This document shows, piece after piece, positions 46,000 to 56,781 of a DNA stretch of 64,000 nt (its first letter is position 1; each line of letters opens with the position of its first letter). Position numbers and translations under genes: made by a program. Below the pieces are notes generated by a model. That model was not told the DNA's origin and ran no database searches. It worked only from the letters and a program-made list of their open reading frames with translations. The stretch is from Aspidiotus rigidus (taxonomy: Eukaryota > Arthropoda > Insecta > Hemiptera > Diaspididae), in the NCBI GenBank assembly GCA_035079385.1, contig JAVHKY010000029.1, positions 1,860,001-1,924,000 of the forward strand. The letters are read 5' to 3'.

Positions 46000-48923
46000 C
46001 TAAAAAATATTTACATTCATTTTCTGTATAGTTTTTTTTATTCGCAGAGACGTCGGTCGTACCATTGCGTTCTGATGCCAACATTCCCTGATTAGATTGA
46101 TGAGCGAGGATAACACCTGAAAAAAAAAAAAAATTTATATGAGTAAATATTAATCCGAGTTTTATGATGAGAAAGCAATATCATGTCTCAAAAACTCAAT
46201 CAATCAAATTATTGGAGCATCCACTTATTCGAAAAAAAAGTTTTTAAAGTCTTAAAGAGCGATTGTCATTTAAGGGTATGCTCTACACAGGAAAAAAAAA
46301 CGCGTAAATGTACGAAAATATAGGTTCCGAGGCGACTAATTACTGTCCACAAAATGAACCAATTGTTGTGAAATCTTTTGTAGTGTTAGATGAGTGTTTG
46401 ATACAGGTCTAAAATTCATTCAGAACTCGTAATATTATTTAGAACTCTTGTTATCAACGATCGAAAAAGCTCAAAATGTACCACTTTTTGATCGTCAATA
46501 ACAAGAGTTCTAAATAATATTACGAGAAAAAAATTGGAACGTTTTTTCGTGATAGACACAACAATTACATTTGAATAAAAAACGGCTTTGCTATCACTTG
46601 GTTTATTACGAGTATTACAGAGTGACGTTTCGCTACCATACGTCACTCTGTAATACTCGTAATAAACCAAGTGAAAGCAAAGCCGTTTTTTATTCAAATG
46701 TAATATTACGAGTTCTGAATTAATTTTAGACCTGTATCAAACACTCATCTAACACTTTGAAAGATTTCATAACAATTGGTTCATTTTGTGGACAGTAATT
46801 AGTCGCCTCGGAACCTATATTTTCGTATATTTACGCGTTTTTTTTCCTGTGTAGAGCATACCCTTAACAACTTGCAAATCATCGATTTCGACGCTGCGAA
46901 GGCCACAGTGAAGTTTTGGACGTCTATTTTAATCGAAGACTTCAACCAAATTTTGAAGATCTCTGATCCTCTTGTAGTATATTTTGCATAAGATGAGCAA
47001 AATGGAGCCATATCTATGCAGGCAACGGGGAAGCGTTCCTATTCCCACCGTTACCAAACTATTACCCCACTATCCACAAAAAAAGTCATTTTGATGATCT
47101 TATGTGAAATATACTATTTTTCTCACTTACAGGGTCTGAAAGCCACCTATTCGATAGAACAGGTCTTCGTTGATCGACACAAACAACTTTACGCATTTCA
47201 TCGAAGCTCGGGTCAGAGCCTACGCAATCATAAAACGGCGGCTTATACTCTTCTGCAACTCCATTCGATGATGAACGTCTGAATATTTCCCATAGAACTA
47301 AACCGAAAGCGTAAATATCGGCTCGCTTGAACGATTCAAAACACTTCATATCCATACTGAAATTGAAAAAAAGTTTTGTAAATTACTCGGCACTAGTGGG
47401 TTTTTTAATTTCTGAGTAAAGAATTCAGATACTCTGTTCACTCTCACCTTTCGTCCAATACTTCCGGAGCCATATACCGTTTCGTTCCAACTCGTGGATT
47501 CGGTGTAATGGTCATTTTATCAGTCTTTTGAAAGTAAGTAACAGCTAAACCAAAATCGGCAAGAACACATTCTCCGTTCTGCTTCACGAGAATATTTTTA
47601 CTTTTGATATCCCTGTGAGCTATAGCTGGTTTATCCTACGAGTATATCATAGCTATTAAATAACCAAACAACATGAGAAAAGAAACCAGTCAAGTGCAAG
47701 ACTCACTTCGGCACCGAAAATTTCAGTATGTAAGTGATCTAATCCATTAGCTATACTATAACAAATCTTAAATAATTGAGCACTTGTCAACGCTGTGAGA
47801 TTCAGATAATCATAGAGAGATCCAAACGGATGGTAATGAGTAACCACCCAAAGTTGCGTCGCAGAATTACGAGATGTCATGTCTGAGCCAATGTAATCAA
47901 GTATGTTCGGATGACGTATAAGGACGGTACTAAAGATTTTGAAACATTAGCACGTTTTCTGTGTTCAATTATAAAAACAAAATAAAGGATATTTACTTAT
48001 AAATTTCGGTTTCGCGCGACCATGATGCTTCATCTTTAGATAAGAAAATCTTCACTGCTACATTCTCGCTATGCCAAACACCTCGCCACACTTCGCCATA
48101 TTTTCCTTTCCCGATGAGCTCAATTAGAGAAATTTGTCGTGCAAGAGTTCGTTGCATAAGTAGAGGTAGCCCGTATCCAGATCCCGAAGTAATTGATTGG
48201 TCAAAATACTCCTGAAGCATTAACATCTTTTCGTCAAGTTCTTCGATAAAAACCACAGATTTTTAATATTTTCAACTGACGTACTTTCAAAGTGCTATCA
48301 CACAAAGATAGCGAGCCATTAGTCATTTCTTGTTTATTACGTTTTTTTTTCATGTATCTTGATGATATGAAAACTATTGAAACTAAACAAAAGAATACTC
48401 CCGCAATGATTAGGCTAAAATGTTGAAGAGATTGTGCAGCGACAGCGTCAGTTTCTGAAAATACAACATACATTGTTTATATAAATAAGAGAGAAGAATG
48501 GTCAATTAAAGCAACAGAATAAAACCTTCGGCTGTCGCCTCCAATACTGGAAATTCTCCTCCATTACAAAAATCGTCGAAACAACAACTCAATGCGAAAG
48601 TTCCTCCGGACGAATGATTCGACTGAAGTCTCCGATTTAGATTACATAACCCAAGTCTCGGAGGTTTCTCGGGGATACTAGAACAACCCCTTGTTTTTCT
48701 GATCACTCCATTCGCTTCTCTCACGACGATTTTCCAACACTGTTGACAGAGAAGACACAAGATGCTTACATTCAGTCATTCAAATTATCTTCCTATCCAC
48801 ATTTCATCAACCCTTACCTCGAACGCATTTGGGCAAAGATCGTAATAAGAGGAGTCTTTCAGACACTCGTCTCCGGAACATGACCAACAGTTGAAAAGAC
48901 GTGGATTGGACATTTGATCGAAA
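46000..48923 (-). CDS. sax: TGF-beta/BMP type I receptor kinase, Saxophone (ACVR1/ALK2) type; 5' end missing
   Basis: A single-pass Ser/Thr kinase that binds BMP-type ligands with type II receptors and phosphorylates Mad-type Smads. Eight exons join in phase: 48923-48818, 48739-48526, 48454-48281, 48240-47997, 47929-47707, 47635-47448, 47356-47131 and 46116-46000 (TAG), giving 496 residues. In order: extracellular Cys-rich domain ending in the CCFDDFCN box, membrane segment ([17 protein letters not shown]), GS box TSGSGYGLP, and kinase with VAVKIF lysine, [23 protein letters not shown] and C-terminal [10 protein letters not shown]. The [13 protein letters not shown] stretch around the L45 loop and the kinase match Saxophone/ACVR1 better than thickveins or baboon. 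The signal-peptide exon was not found; phase requires it to end in two spare bases. Intron 48241-48280 would be only 40 nt. The last intron carries a nested palindrome. Confidence 0.9.
46274..46863. mobile_element. 590-bp nested-palindrome element with TTAA target duplication
   Basis: Flanked by TTAA at 46270-46273 and 46864-46867. The ends GGGTATGCTCTACACAGG and CCTGTGTAGAGCATACCC are exact inverse complements, and the two outer arms (about 46274-46436 and 46702-46863) pair almost throughout. Between them are two further palindromes: 46426-46526 and 46565-46703 (arms with ACGGCTTTGCT and AGCAAAGCCGT). TTAA duplications point to a piggyBac-type or Sola3-type MITE; no coding sequence is present. 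It lies in the last intron of the Saxophone gene. Confidence 0.85.
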
Positions 48924-51248
48924 CTGCAAACGATTTAATGTGCATAAGACAGAGGCATCAACAAGTATAAAATAGGTTTCATTTTATGAGAGAACGATCC
49001 AGATCATTAATAAACCAAATGATCTTGTGATGAGGAAAATTATCAACATCAACACATAATTACAAAAGTGTTTGTATCCACCTTATAAAAATAACAACAA
49101 AAACAAACAACGCAGCATCTTCAATACATCCTCTTCGTATAAGTAGTCAATCTGCAATAGTTTCATCTCTCAATATTGGTAACAAATAAGGACTGCAATC
49201 AATCTCAGTCTACCGTCCAAAGTCGAATTGACAATCAGTAGAATCAGATTAATTTCAGCTTGCAGTGAGTGATGTTATGAGCCTTATTCTCCTAATCGTT
49301 ATTTTGCAGATACTTCAAATCAGTTTTGTTCGGCAGAATCTGAGTGGTCCCCCTCCCAAAATGAAATTGACATACCCATATCTAAAATATTGCGACTCGA
49401 AAAAAAGTATCTGTGTTCCTCGGAAACACAGCTCAGACGGCCTACTTCTCCGGATTGTGATTGATTATGTTATCCAACGTGACTTCAGCATAGGACTAAA
49501 CTTCAGTCTGTGACTGTGAGCCGACATGATGCACAGAGAAACCGTGCGATCACCACTACAGGTCTTCGATCCAGATAAATATGCTTTTACTTCGATTGAA
49601 CTAAAGTACGCTTCGATGGATCGACACTTGACGGCGAGTGCCGAATTCAAACGTCGTGACGTGTGCTGTCTGTGTGCACTCGATGCTGACCGTATGCCGT
49701 GATGCTGACTTACCAATGGTCCATTTAATTTTTAATCCCTATGGTCGACGAGGTCAAAGACCAGGGACTTGAATTATCGAGACAGATGAAACAAGTTTAT
49801 TAATGTGTGCTACGCGAATTGAACAGCGAATAGTAATTCCTCATTTAAGCAGTATGTTGTATTCCACTATTCCTTTGTTTCTGGGTGTTTCCCGGTAGCT
49901 AGATAGAAACCTTCTATCCCGAGGCGTAAACTTATGATTTTTCTGTACTTTCATTAAAATATTTCAACTTTCTCTTTAAATTGTTTGAAGTAAATTGTAC
50001 TGCCAAAGTTAAATATCTCTTCCTCTTAAGTAATTTTGTAAATCAAAAGAAAGTTGTTAACCGATACCAAACCTGTGATAATGATGATAACAGTGATAAT
50101 GAGAAAACAAGAAGCCTAAAATCTCGTTTCTGTTGTACTGGAAGAATAGAATAATATTTCCTTCGAAAGTGGCCAAGTGAAAGTAATCGACGCCAACTAT
50201 CTCCATCGTTTCGCAAAGGATTAAGTCCAAGTATTTTTCACTCGAAATATTGAAAATGATGCGCTGTTAGAGTAAGTGTTCCTTCTACTCTTAAGGAATG
50301 AGTGGGTAAACGTAGACCTAATTGATTACTTTTCTGAATCAGAATCTAAACCAGCCTGAATCATGTCGGAAGAAACGTCATTCATTTGCTGAGTTATTCA
50401 TGTATCTGCCGAGCTCGAGCGAAAAGTATGAAATATTTGAAAGCCTTATTTCTAGTTACTTGCAAAAATATATTTGAAAGAAAAAATATTATAATTTAGG
50501 CAGATGATATGACACGAAGCAATTACCGACTCTATAAGTTCAGAAATCAAGTTTCCTGTAATTTCATTTTAATATATCCCCGATCATGTTTGACCTAAAA
50601 CCAACATCTGTGGAAACTTCCTTTCCAAGTACAAAATTTTGCAAGCTTCAATTTTGTTAAAAATTTTTATCGTAACCATTCGTAGATACTGAGCTCTTGG
50701 TTTCTGTCCTCATGCGTTAGATTGGCTTCCTATTCCGGTCCTCTCTTCCCGTTCCCGAATCTTAATTATGTTTACATTAAATTTACTCGTTTTAAAACAA
50801 AAAGATTGAAAACATCATCAATCGCAGGGATAATTATTTTTTATCGGTAAACAGAAACGGTTATGACATAACTTACTTAGACTATTAAGTTTTCTTCCGC
50901 TTCATGATGATCTCTAAATAAACGATGATAGCCATAAAGAAATGATTTACGGTAAACAATTACCTGCTGCCATGTATATTATTCTTGAAATAGCTGAAGG
51001 AAAAAAAAAACAATTCTTTAATCCCCATTTTGTCATAGACAAAATAATTGTGCAACCGCCGAAAAGTCGTTGATTCAGCTTCGCGGAGAAGTAGTAGGAA
51101 TTTGTAAATTTTTTGGAGTCGTAGAAATGTCTTAGCTTATAAATTATTACAGTTATTCTCAAATTAATTTATGTCTATGATTTTTGATATTGACTTGAAT
51201 TATTCATAAAAATAGTTCTGGTTTCAGATTGACGCCTGTCCAATCGAA
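48924..51248. other. Region between receptor and CBP-related genes
   Basis: The two genes are head-to-head here, so the receptor's signal-peptide exon and both promoters should lie in or beyond this stretch. A tiny minus-strand ATG exon at 49727-49717 followed by GTAAGT has the right phase but would encode only three residues and no signal peptide. On the + strand 49265-49513 is an open frame with a hydrophobic start. The CBP-related mRNA probably has a leader intron ending at TTTCAG 51221-51226. Confidence 0.4.
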
Positions 51249-54200
51249 ATGGACAGATTTACTTTTGAAAATCAATTCTTCGACGATTGGGGAGGAAACG
51301 AAGGGATGGAGGTGGATTCGAGGGAACAATTCGTATCTAGCCAGAACTCGTACTCCGATCTTTCCAATCCCGTACAGGTAGTGAACGAAAATTTGATATC
51401 TATATTCACGACCATTGTTTTCCAGAAAATTATCCATTTTCTAACGTTCTTCTTTCATGGTTTTATTTAGAACGTAAACCCTGCATTTTTATTCGGTCAA
51501 AATGTTTCGAATGAAGTGAATGAGATGGCGCCTCTGACTAGTCAAAATATTCCGCAAACAGTTACAATTCAAGGTCTGAATGCGGTACAGCCATCTACAA
51601 ATCTTGAGAAAAGGAGGGTTCTTACAGGATTTCTTGTAATACTGGTACACGCTCATGACTGCCAATTGAGAGTTAATCAAAATGTACCGGTAAGTTTCTA
51701 GAAAATGGGGTACAATTTTTCATAAATATGCTCGTTGACTATATTCTTCTCATACATTTCAGTGTCATACACGAGGCTGTAAAATCATGAGTCAATTATT
51801 GAAACATACAGTTGCGTGCCCGGGTGATGCGGTATGCAAAGAACGTTGGTGTTCTCTGTGTAGACAAATTATAAAACTTTGGAGACATTGCGTTTTTATT
51901 GGCTGCCCTATTTGTTCTCCTGTAAGACTGTCTGAAGAGAGGCAACGAAATGGTGAGTAGACCAAATTTTCAAGAATATAATCAGTATAATATTTGAAAG
52001 AAACGGTAAAATTTCGATCCTGATGTTTCTCTATCGTTGTTAGCCTCCACTGGGCTTTCAAATTTATCACAACCAGAAAATTCGCTGCCAATGTATCAAA
52101 CTTCTGCCATGCGCGTACCTTTTCAACAATCGCTTGATTCAAATCATTCATTTATAGTGGGTACCACGCCAACTTCACATAACCTGACACAACTGATTAA
52201 TTCTCGAAGTGAGCAATTCTTTTGGTGGCACGCCCACCGAAATAGTACTTGTATTATGTTTTTTACAATGGATTCGTCATTTTCGTCTTTATCAGAAATT
52301 TCTATGTTTAGTTCTCCTCAAATCAGTCCCTCGAATTTTAATTTTTTTCTTACAATCCCATGTATTGTATTGTAATTATCCAATTTTTTCCTAATTGATG
52401 TAACTTGTACATAAAAGAAGAAAATTGAATTGCTCTGTGCATGATATAAAGTACGATTACAACATTTAATGAATGAATGAAGAATGCATGGGATGAACAA
52501 GTTCCTATGGTCCACATGTACTTTGGCTTATCGACGAAAAGTCGAATTATTAAAATTAAAAGAAAGAAAGAAAGAAAGAAAAAAAAAAAAAAAAAAAAAT
52601 GACGGAAAATTGAAGGGTGGTTAGTTTGCTTATCTATTGCTTGTCTAAAAATGGAGCTTGCAGCATCACTGTAAGAATTGGTACAGCTTCGGTGCGGACA
52701 AATTTCATTTCTAGTAAAATAATAAAATCATTTAGACCTGAATTAGTAATTCTCGACACGTGTGTAGACATTCTCGACAATTCTGCAAAATATTAAATTC
52801 TCGTTTTACTACTATCAGCAGGATTTTCTAAGTATCGCCTGAACTTTTTTCTGTTCTTTACTTTCATTTTCGACGGTGATATCACGTGTCAGAAATGATA
52901 GATGTTTGTTTGTGTAAACATAGTGACTCGAATGAATTCTAATTTACGCACCAGCGAAGCATCGAATTCCACATTAACCTCTGGTGACGTAACGGTAAAC
53001 GAGAGTCAACCTAGTGTTTCCGGTGATAACTCAGAACAATCAGCTACGGTGACATTTTCTAACGATAGCGTGCCAAATCCTGCCGTATTATATTCACTAC
53101 CCATGAACCTGCCGACAACGCAGAATTCCTATTTTACCACCAATGTAAGTATTACGACGGCGCTAGGTCACGTGAAACAATATTCGATTTATTTGTCTCC
53201 TTCTTCGGTTTTATATTCACTTTCAGGCATTTGTTACGTCTTCAAATACTTCATCGCTCGATGAACGCATTTCTGGTTCGAGCAACAATACTGCGCCTCT
53301 CACTTTAGGAACTCCGAATGAAGCGTGGCACGGTCAGATTAATGAAGTGCTGAGGGAACATCTAATACAGAAACTGTGAGTATTATAAAGAAATTATGGA
53401 CACTATCAAGTGAAGTGACTATTTTCAATTTCTATAGCACATTCAAAATGAAGTTTTAAATGATTCCTGTACATTAAATTTCATCAATATTTCAGAGTTG
53501 ACGCGGTCTTACCTACGGATCGACTTCCAGTCCAAGATGATACACTCATTCATAATGTGGAATCTTTTGCGAGAAAAGTAGAAAGGAAGTGTTTCAAATC
53601 AGCGACATCAAAGGTATGAGTAGGCCAATGCTTCAAGATTTAGCCTATATATAATTTTACTTTCTGTGTAATACGATGGGTTGATCAATTTCAGAGCGAA
53701 TATTATCACTTACTGGCAGAAACTTATTACAAGATTCAAAAAGAACTCTGTATGTACTTTGATAATTCATTTACAGGGTGAATTGATTTCTTGAAAATTT
53801 TATATAAATTGGTTCTCCGTCATTTTTTTACTTGTAGGTGAGCGGTTCCAGAGAAGGAGGGAAGAAGAACGACAGCGTCAACAAGAAGTGATTCAACAAA
53901 GATCGAATTTGGAACCACTTGTTTCCGCTGTTCAATCTGGTTTGTATTTGTTCTAGAGATACATTGGTATTTCGTTTTTGTTCTTTAATTGCGATCAAGT
54001 GTCCTAGTGTCCTTTTACATACGCCGTAAGCTTGAAGCCCATGCATTAGATTCAGAAGGGTCGCAGCCCGTGCAACTTCTAGCATGTTTGTTGCTCGAGT
54101 TGGAGGGATTCCTCTAAATTACTTTCTTATTCAACCTTGCTTGTCGCAAAATCGCAATGCTGCTTCGTATCTTTCATTCAAAAAATAATTGATATACATC

Positions 54201-54943
54201 AAGAATCACGAACCAGAATAAGGTATTTACCTACAGTACGTCCAATTCAATGATTCGAAGTTGGGCCTTCACGAATTTCTATAGACCCCTTGCTTTGAAT
54301 TGTGACCTCTTACGTACGTCAAAATCCTCATCCTAACGGTGGTCGCAGCCATTTAAATAAATAGCTTACCAGTAAGGTCAATATTGGCAATGACTTGGAA
54401 ACCAATAGCCAGCTTAAAGTCAATTATGATTGGCTCGTCCTTCACGGCAGCTCCTATCATCTCCCTCCACAAAAACAAGCAGCTATCCTCTCAATGGTCC
54501 AAACAACTCTAGTATTTAAAATGATTCTTCAAATTATGATTTGGTAGTATTCTCCTTGCTCAAAATGGACGACGCCATCCTTCATCATTTTAAAACTCAC
54601 ATTTTGCTGCTTTTTTGGTGCATAATAGATGTATTCTATTCCAGATAGGGCCGCAGCCTTCTCACAAAACGCTGCGTTGTCGGAAAACCAGCAGAAACAA
54701 CCCTCGGCGGTATCGTTCGCTTGTGTAATTTGCCTGACTAATGTCGCTCGCTTCCTCGTGAATCCTTGCGGCCACTTCGGATTGTGCGAAAGCTGTAGAG
54801 ACGGTCTCATAGTTCATTCCGAAGACCCGCCTAGTAATGAAGAGGAGCCTGACGAACAAGAACTCGTTCCACGTTGTCCAGTATGCAGAGAGGATGCAGA
54901 AGCATTTACTGAGGTTTTTTTCAGTTCACATTTGCTTTTGTGA
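51249..54943 (+). CDS. CBP/p300-related protein with TAZ1, KIX and C-terminal RING finger
   Basis: CBP/p300 TAZ1 and KIX domains bind activation domains such as phospho-CREB; RING fingers recruit ubiquitin E2s. Ten exons join in phase: 51249-51377, 51471-51689, 51763-51952, 52044-52208, 52924-53144, 53227-53375, 53496-53613, 53695-53749, 53838-53939 and 54645-54943 (TGA), about 548 residues. TAZ1 (about 89-179) has HAHDC, CHTRGC, LLKHTVAC, CKERWCSLC and WRHC...GCPIC. KIX (about 340-416) has AWHGQINEVLREHLIQKL and EYYHLLAETYYKIQKEL. A Glu/Arg/Gln-rich helix follows, then a RING (about 476-536): CVIC, CGHFGLCESC, CPVC, with a long acidic loop. There is no bromodomain, HAT, ZZ or TAZ2. Reading through the donor at 52208 gives a stop at 52375, so a TAZ1-only form is possible. 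The 4-to-5 join is the least certain. Confidence 0.8.
52376..52923 (+). other. Intron of the CBP-related gene with A-rich tail
   Basis: AT-rich. At 52556-52599 a (GAAA)n run passes into a long A run, as at the 3' end of a small retroposed sequence. No exon is supported before the acceptor ACATAG at 52918-52923. Confidence 0.5.
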
Positions 54944-56094
54944 ACTTTCAAGACTTTTTTACTATTGTCATTTTGTAGCGGATAATTAGGTGCCATAGCC
55001 TTCTCGTTCTTCCGAAAAATCACGTATTGATATTTTATGCGGATAAGTTAATCGATACATTCGTTCAATCAAGAAAAGTAATTTACCATATCATCGGAGA
55101 ATCTTATTTTATTTTGTAATTTTGTTTTTTTTTTTTTTCACTTTTTCTTTTCTCTTCTCTTCTCTTATCCTTTCCCAAAATCAAACTTGACAAAGAAGTA
55201 TAGATGTATAGTTTACCTACTTATGTAAAACTACGGGTCTGATGTGCCTGTAACCTACTTATTGATCAAAATGCGACTTTTTTTTTCTTCAATTTTGCTT
55301 TGTATTGTAATTTTAAATCGCCTAGGATGAAATCAGTATAATTCTTCAAAATATAGATTGAATCTAGCTTTCGGAATATGACCGTTTTCCTTTTTTCGTT
55401 TGACTCTTCAGTCGTCCGGCCACAATTGTATAATCTACCAACAATATTCATATCGAGAAACCTTATCCCCTCTAGATTAAACTGCTACTATTTCAAAACT
55501 TTCCAAGCACGATGCGAGAGTCCGCGCAACGATTAGGAGCACATTCTGATCTTGAACGTCAGAATTCCAAAGACCTTATGCATGCGAGCCTTAAGCTTAT
55601 CAACTGTCTATCTCAACCCGCTAAAGGATGCAAACAGAAGTTCCAAACGAGAAGTACTCTCTCCAGATGAAGATTAGGTCTCATGCGCATCACACATTCT
55701 CTCCTGACCAACCCTTACATGCTATATCTTCCCTATCTTACCCACACTACGGCGAAGAAAACCTTTCAACTGAACACAATGTTCTCATACCTTCTACTCC
55801 TTCCCCTTTGTTGCATATGTTACAATTTCCTTACCATAATTACGTCTTGTACACAATTCTTCCTATTCCAACTATGGAACTTACTGCAACTACTCTAGTA
55901 CAACCTACCTTTCCAATTTCATATACCTATAATACATCGCGCAGGTAATGAAATAATTTTGTATACCTAGCTAAATAGCGTCAGTGTAGTAGCTAACAGG
56001 CTCGTTACTCGTTAGATGTCTCCTGTACCTACAATGAACGAAAGTTGGCTGCGAGCAACAGGAAACGTGCGCAATTCAGTGATCAGAATCAGAT

Positions 56095-56510
56095 CAGGGC
56101 TGGGCACGGACCGCGAAAATTTGATCTGGATCGCGAATCATCAGTCTCATGGCGGATCGGATCGCGGATCAATCATCGTCCATATTGGAAACAATCCGGA
56201 TCACGGTTCAGTAACATTTCTTTGCAATCCGGCGGATCAATCAACTACGGATCGGGACATTTTCTGATCTGTGATCCGTGGATCATTCATCCGTGATCCG
56301 AGCATAGGCGGCAACATACAATTTCCTCGAGGGGTGCTCGAAGTGGAATTAGGGGGGTGGGGGCAAAAAATTTCGCGCCTCGCACGCACGTGTTTCTACC
56401 TCTGAGATTTTCCAAGGGGTGCTCGAGCCCCAGAGCACCCCCAAAGTTGCCGCCTATGGATCCGAGAATCAGTGATCCGTGATCCGCGATACGATCCGTA
56501 CCCAGCCCTG
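56095..56510. mobile_element. hAT-like element made of GGATCCG-type repeats
   Basis: Begins CAGGGCTGGGCACGGACCG and ends CGATCCGTACCCAGCCCTG, an inverted pair with hAT-like CAGGG ends. Inside, GATCCG and CGGATC words recur every 10-25 bp. A third, similar end (GTGCCCAGCCCTG) occurs at about 56882-56894, so a second copy or longer form extends to there. No clear flanking duplication. It is itself interrupted at 56303-56458. Confidence 0.65.
56303..56458. mobile_element. 156-bp hAT MITE nested in the preceding element
   Basis: Terminal inverted repeats CATAGGCGGCAAC and GTTGCCGCCTATG, with internal GGGGTGCTCGA and GTGCTCGAGCCCC. It is flanked by a perfect 8-bp duplication GATCCGAG (56295-56302 and 56459-56466), as expected for hAT insertion. 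The perfect duplication means it is younger than its host element. Confidence 0.92.
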
Positions 56511-56724
56511 CGTAAAATTCGATAAAAACAAGAACTCGAACTACATAGAAGGTAAATTTTTTCCTCTTTTTCCACAAAAAATATGATAACATTGCAACGT
56601 GGAAAAATTAAGTATATGGCTTTAGAGCTTTCCACTTCAATCTGAAACGAGAAAAAAAACTCGATCCGCGTGGATGAATGCAAATGATTTGGACCAAATT
56701 GGTCCGGAGCAATTGACAAAGGTT

Positions 56725-56781
56725 CTGGCAAAAGGGCGTCCGTCCCATAAGAAACACATTGTGCGGACGCCCTTTTGCCAG
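56725..56781. repeat. Perfect hairpin, 18-bp arms
   Basis: CTGGCAAAAGGGCGTCCG and its exact reverse complement are separated by a 21-nt loop. It lies inside the hAT-like repeat region and may be the end of another short element. Confidence 0.85.

Noticed and set aside
49717..49727. Three-codon start exon for the receptor (ATG GAC CAT TG|GTAAGT on the minus strand)
   Set aside because: Phase fits, but it would give a receptor with no signal peptide, and such a short motif can occur by chance.
53980..54110. Extra exon or transposon piece within the intron before the RING exon
   Set aside because: The minus-strand frame there is short, has no recognised domain, and is not needed to keep the KIX-to-RING frame.
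55511..55948. Open frames after the CBP-related gene
   Set aside because: Unrecognised composition-driven products with no splice signals; possibly an old transposon fragment but not supportable.
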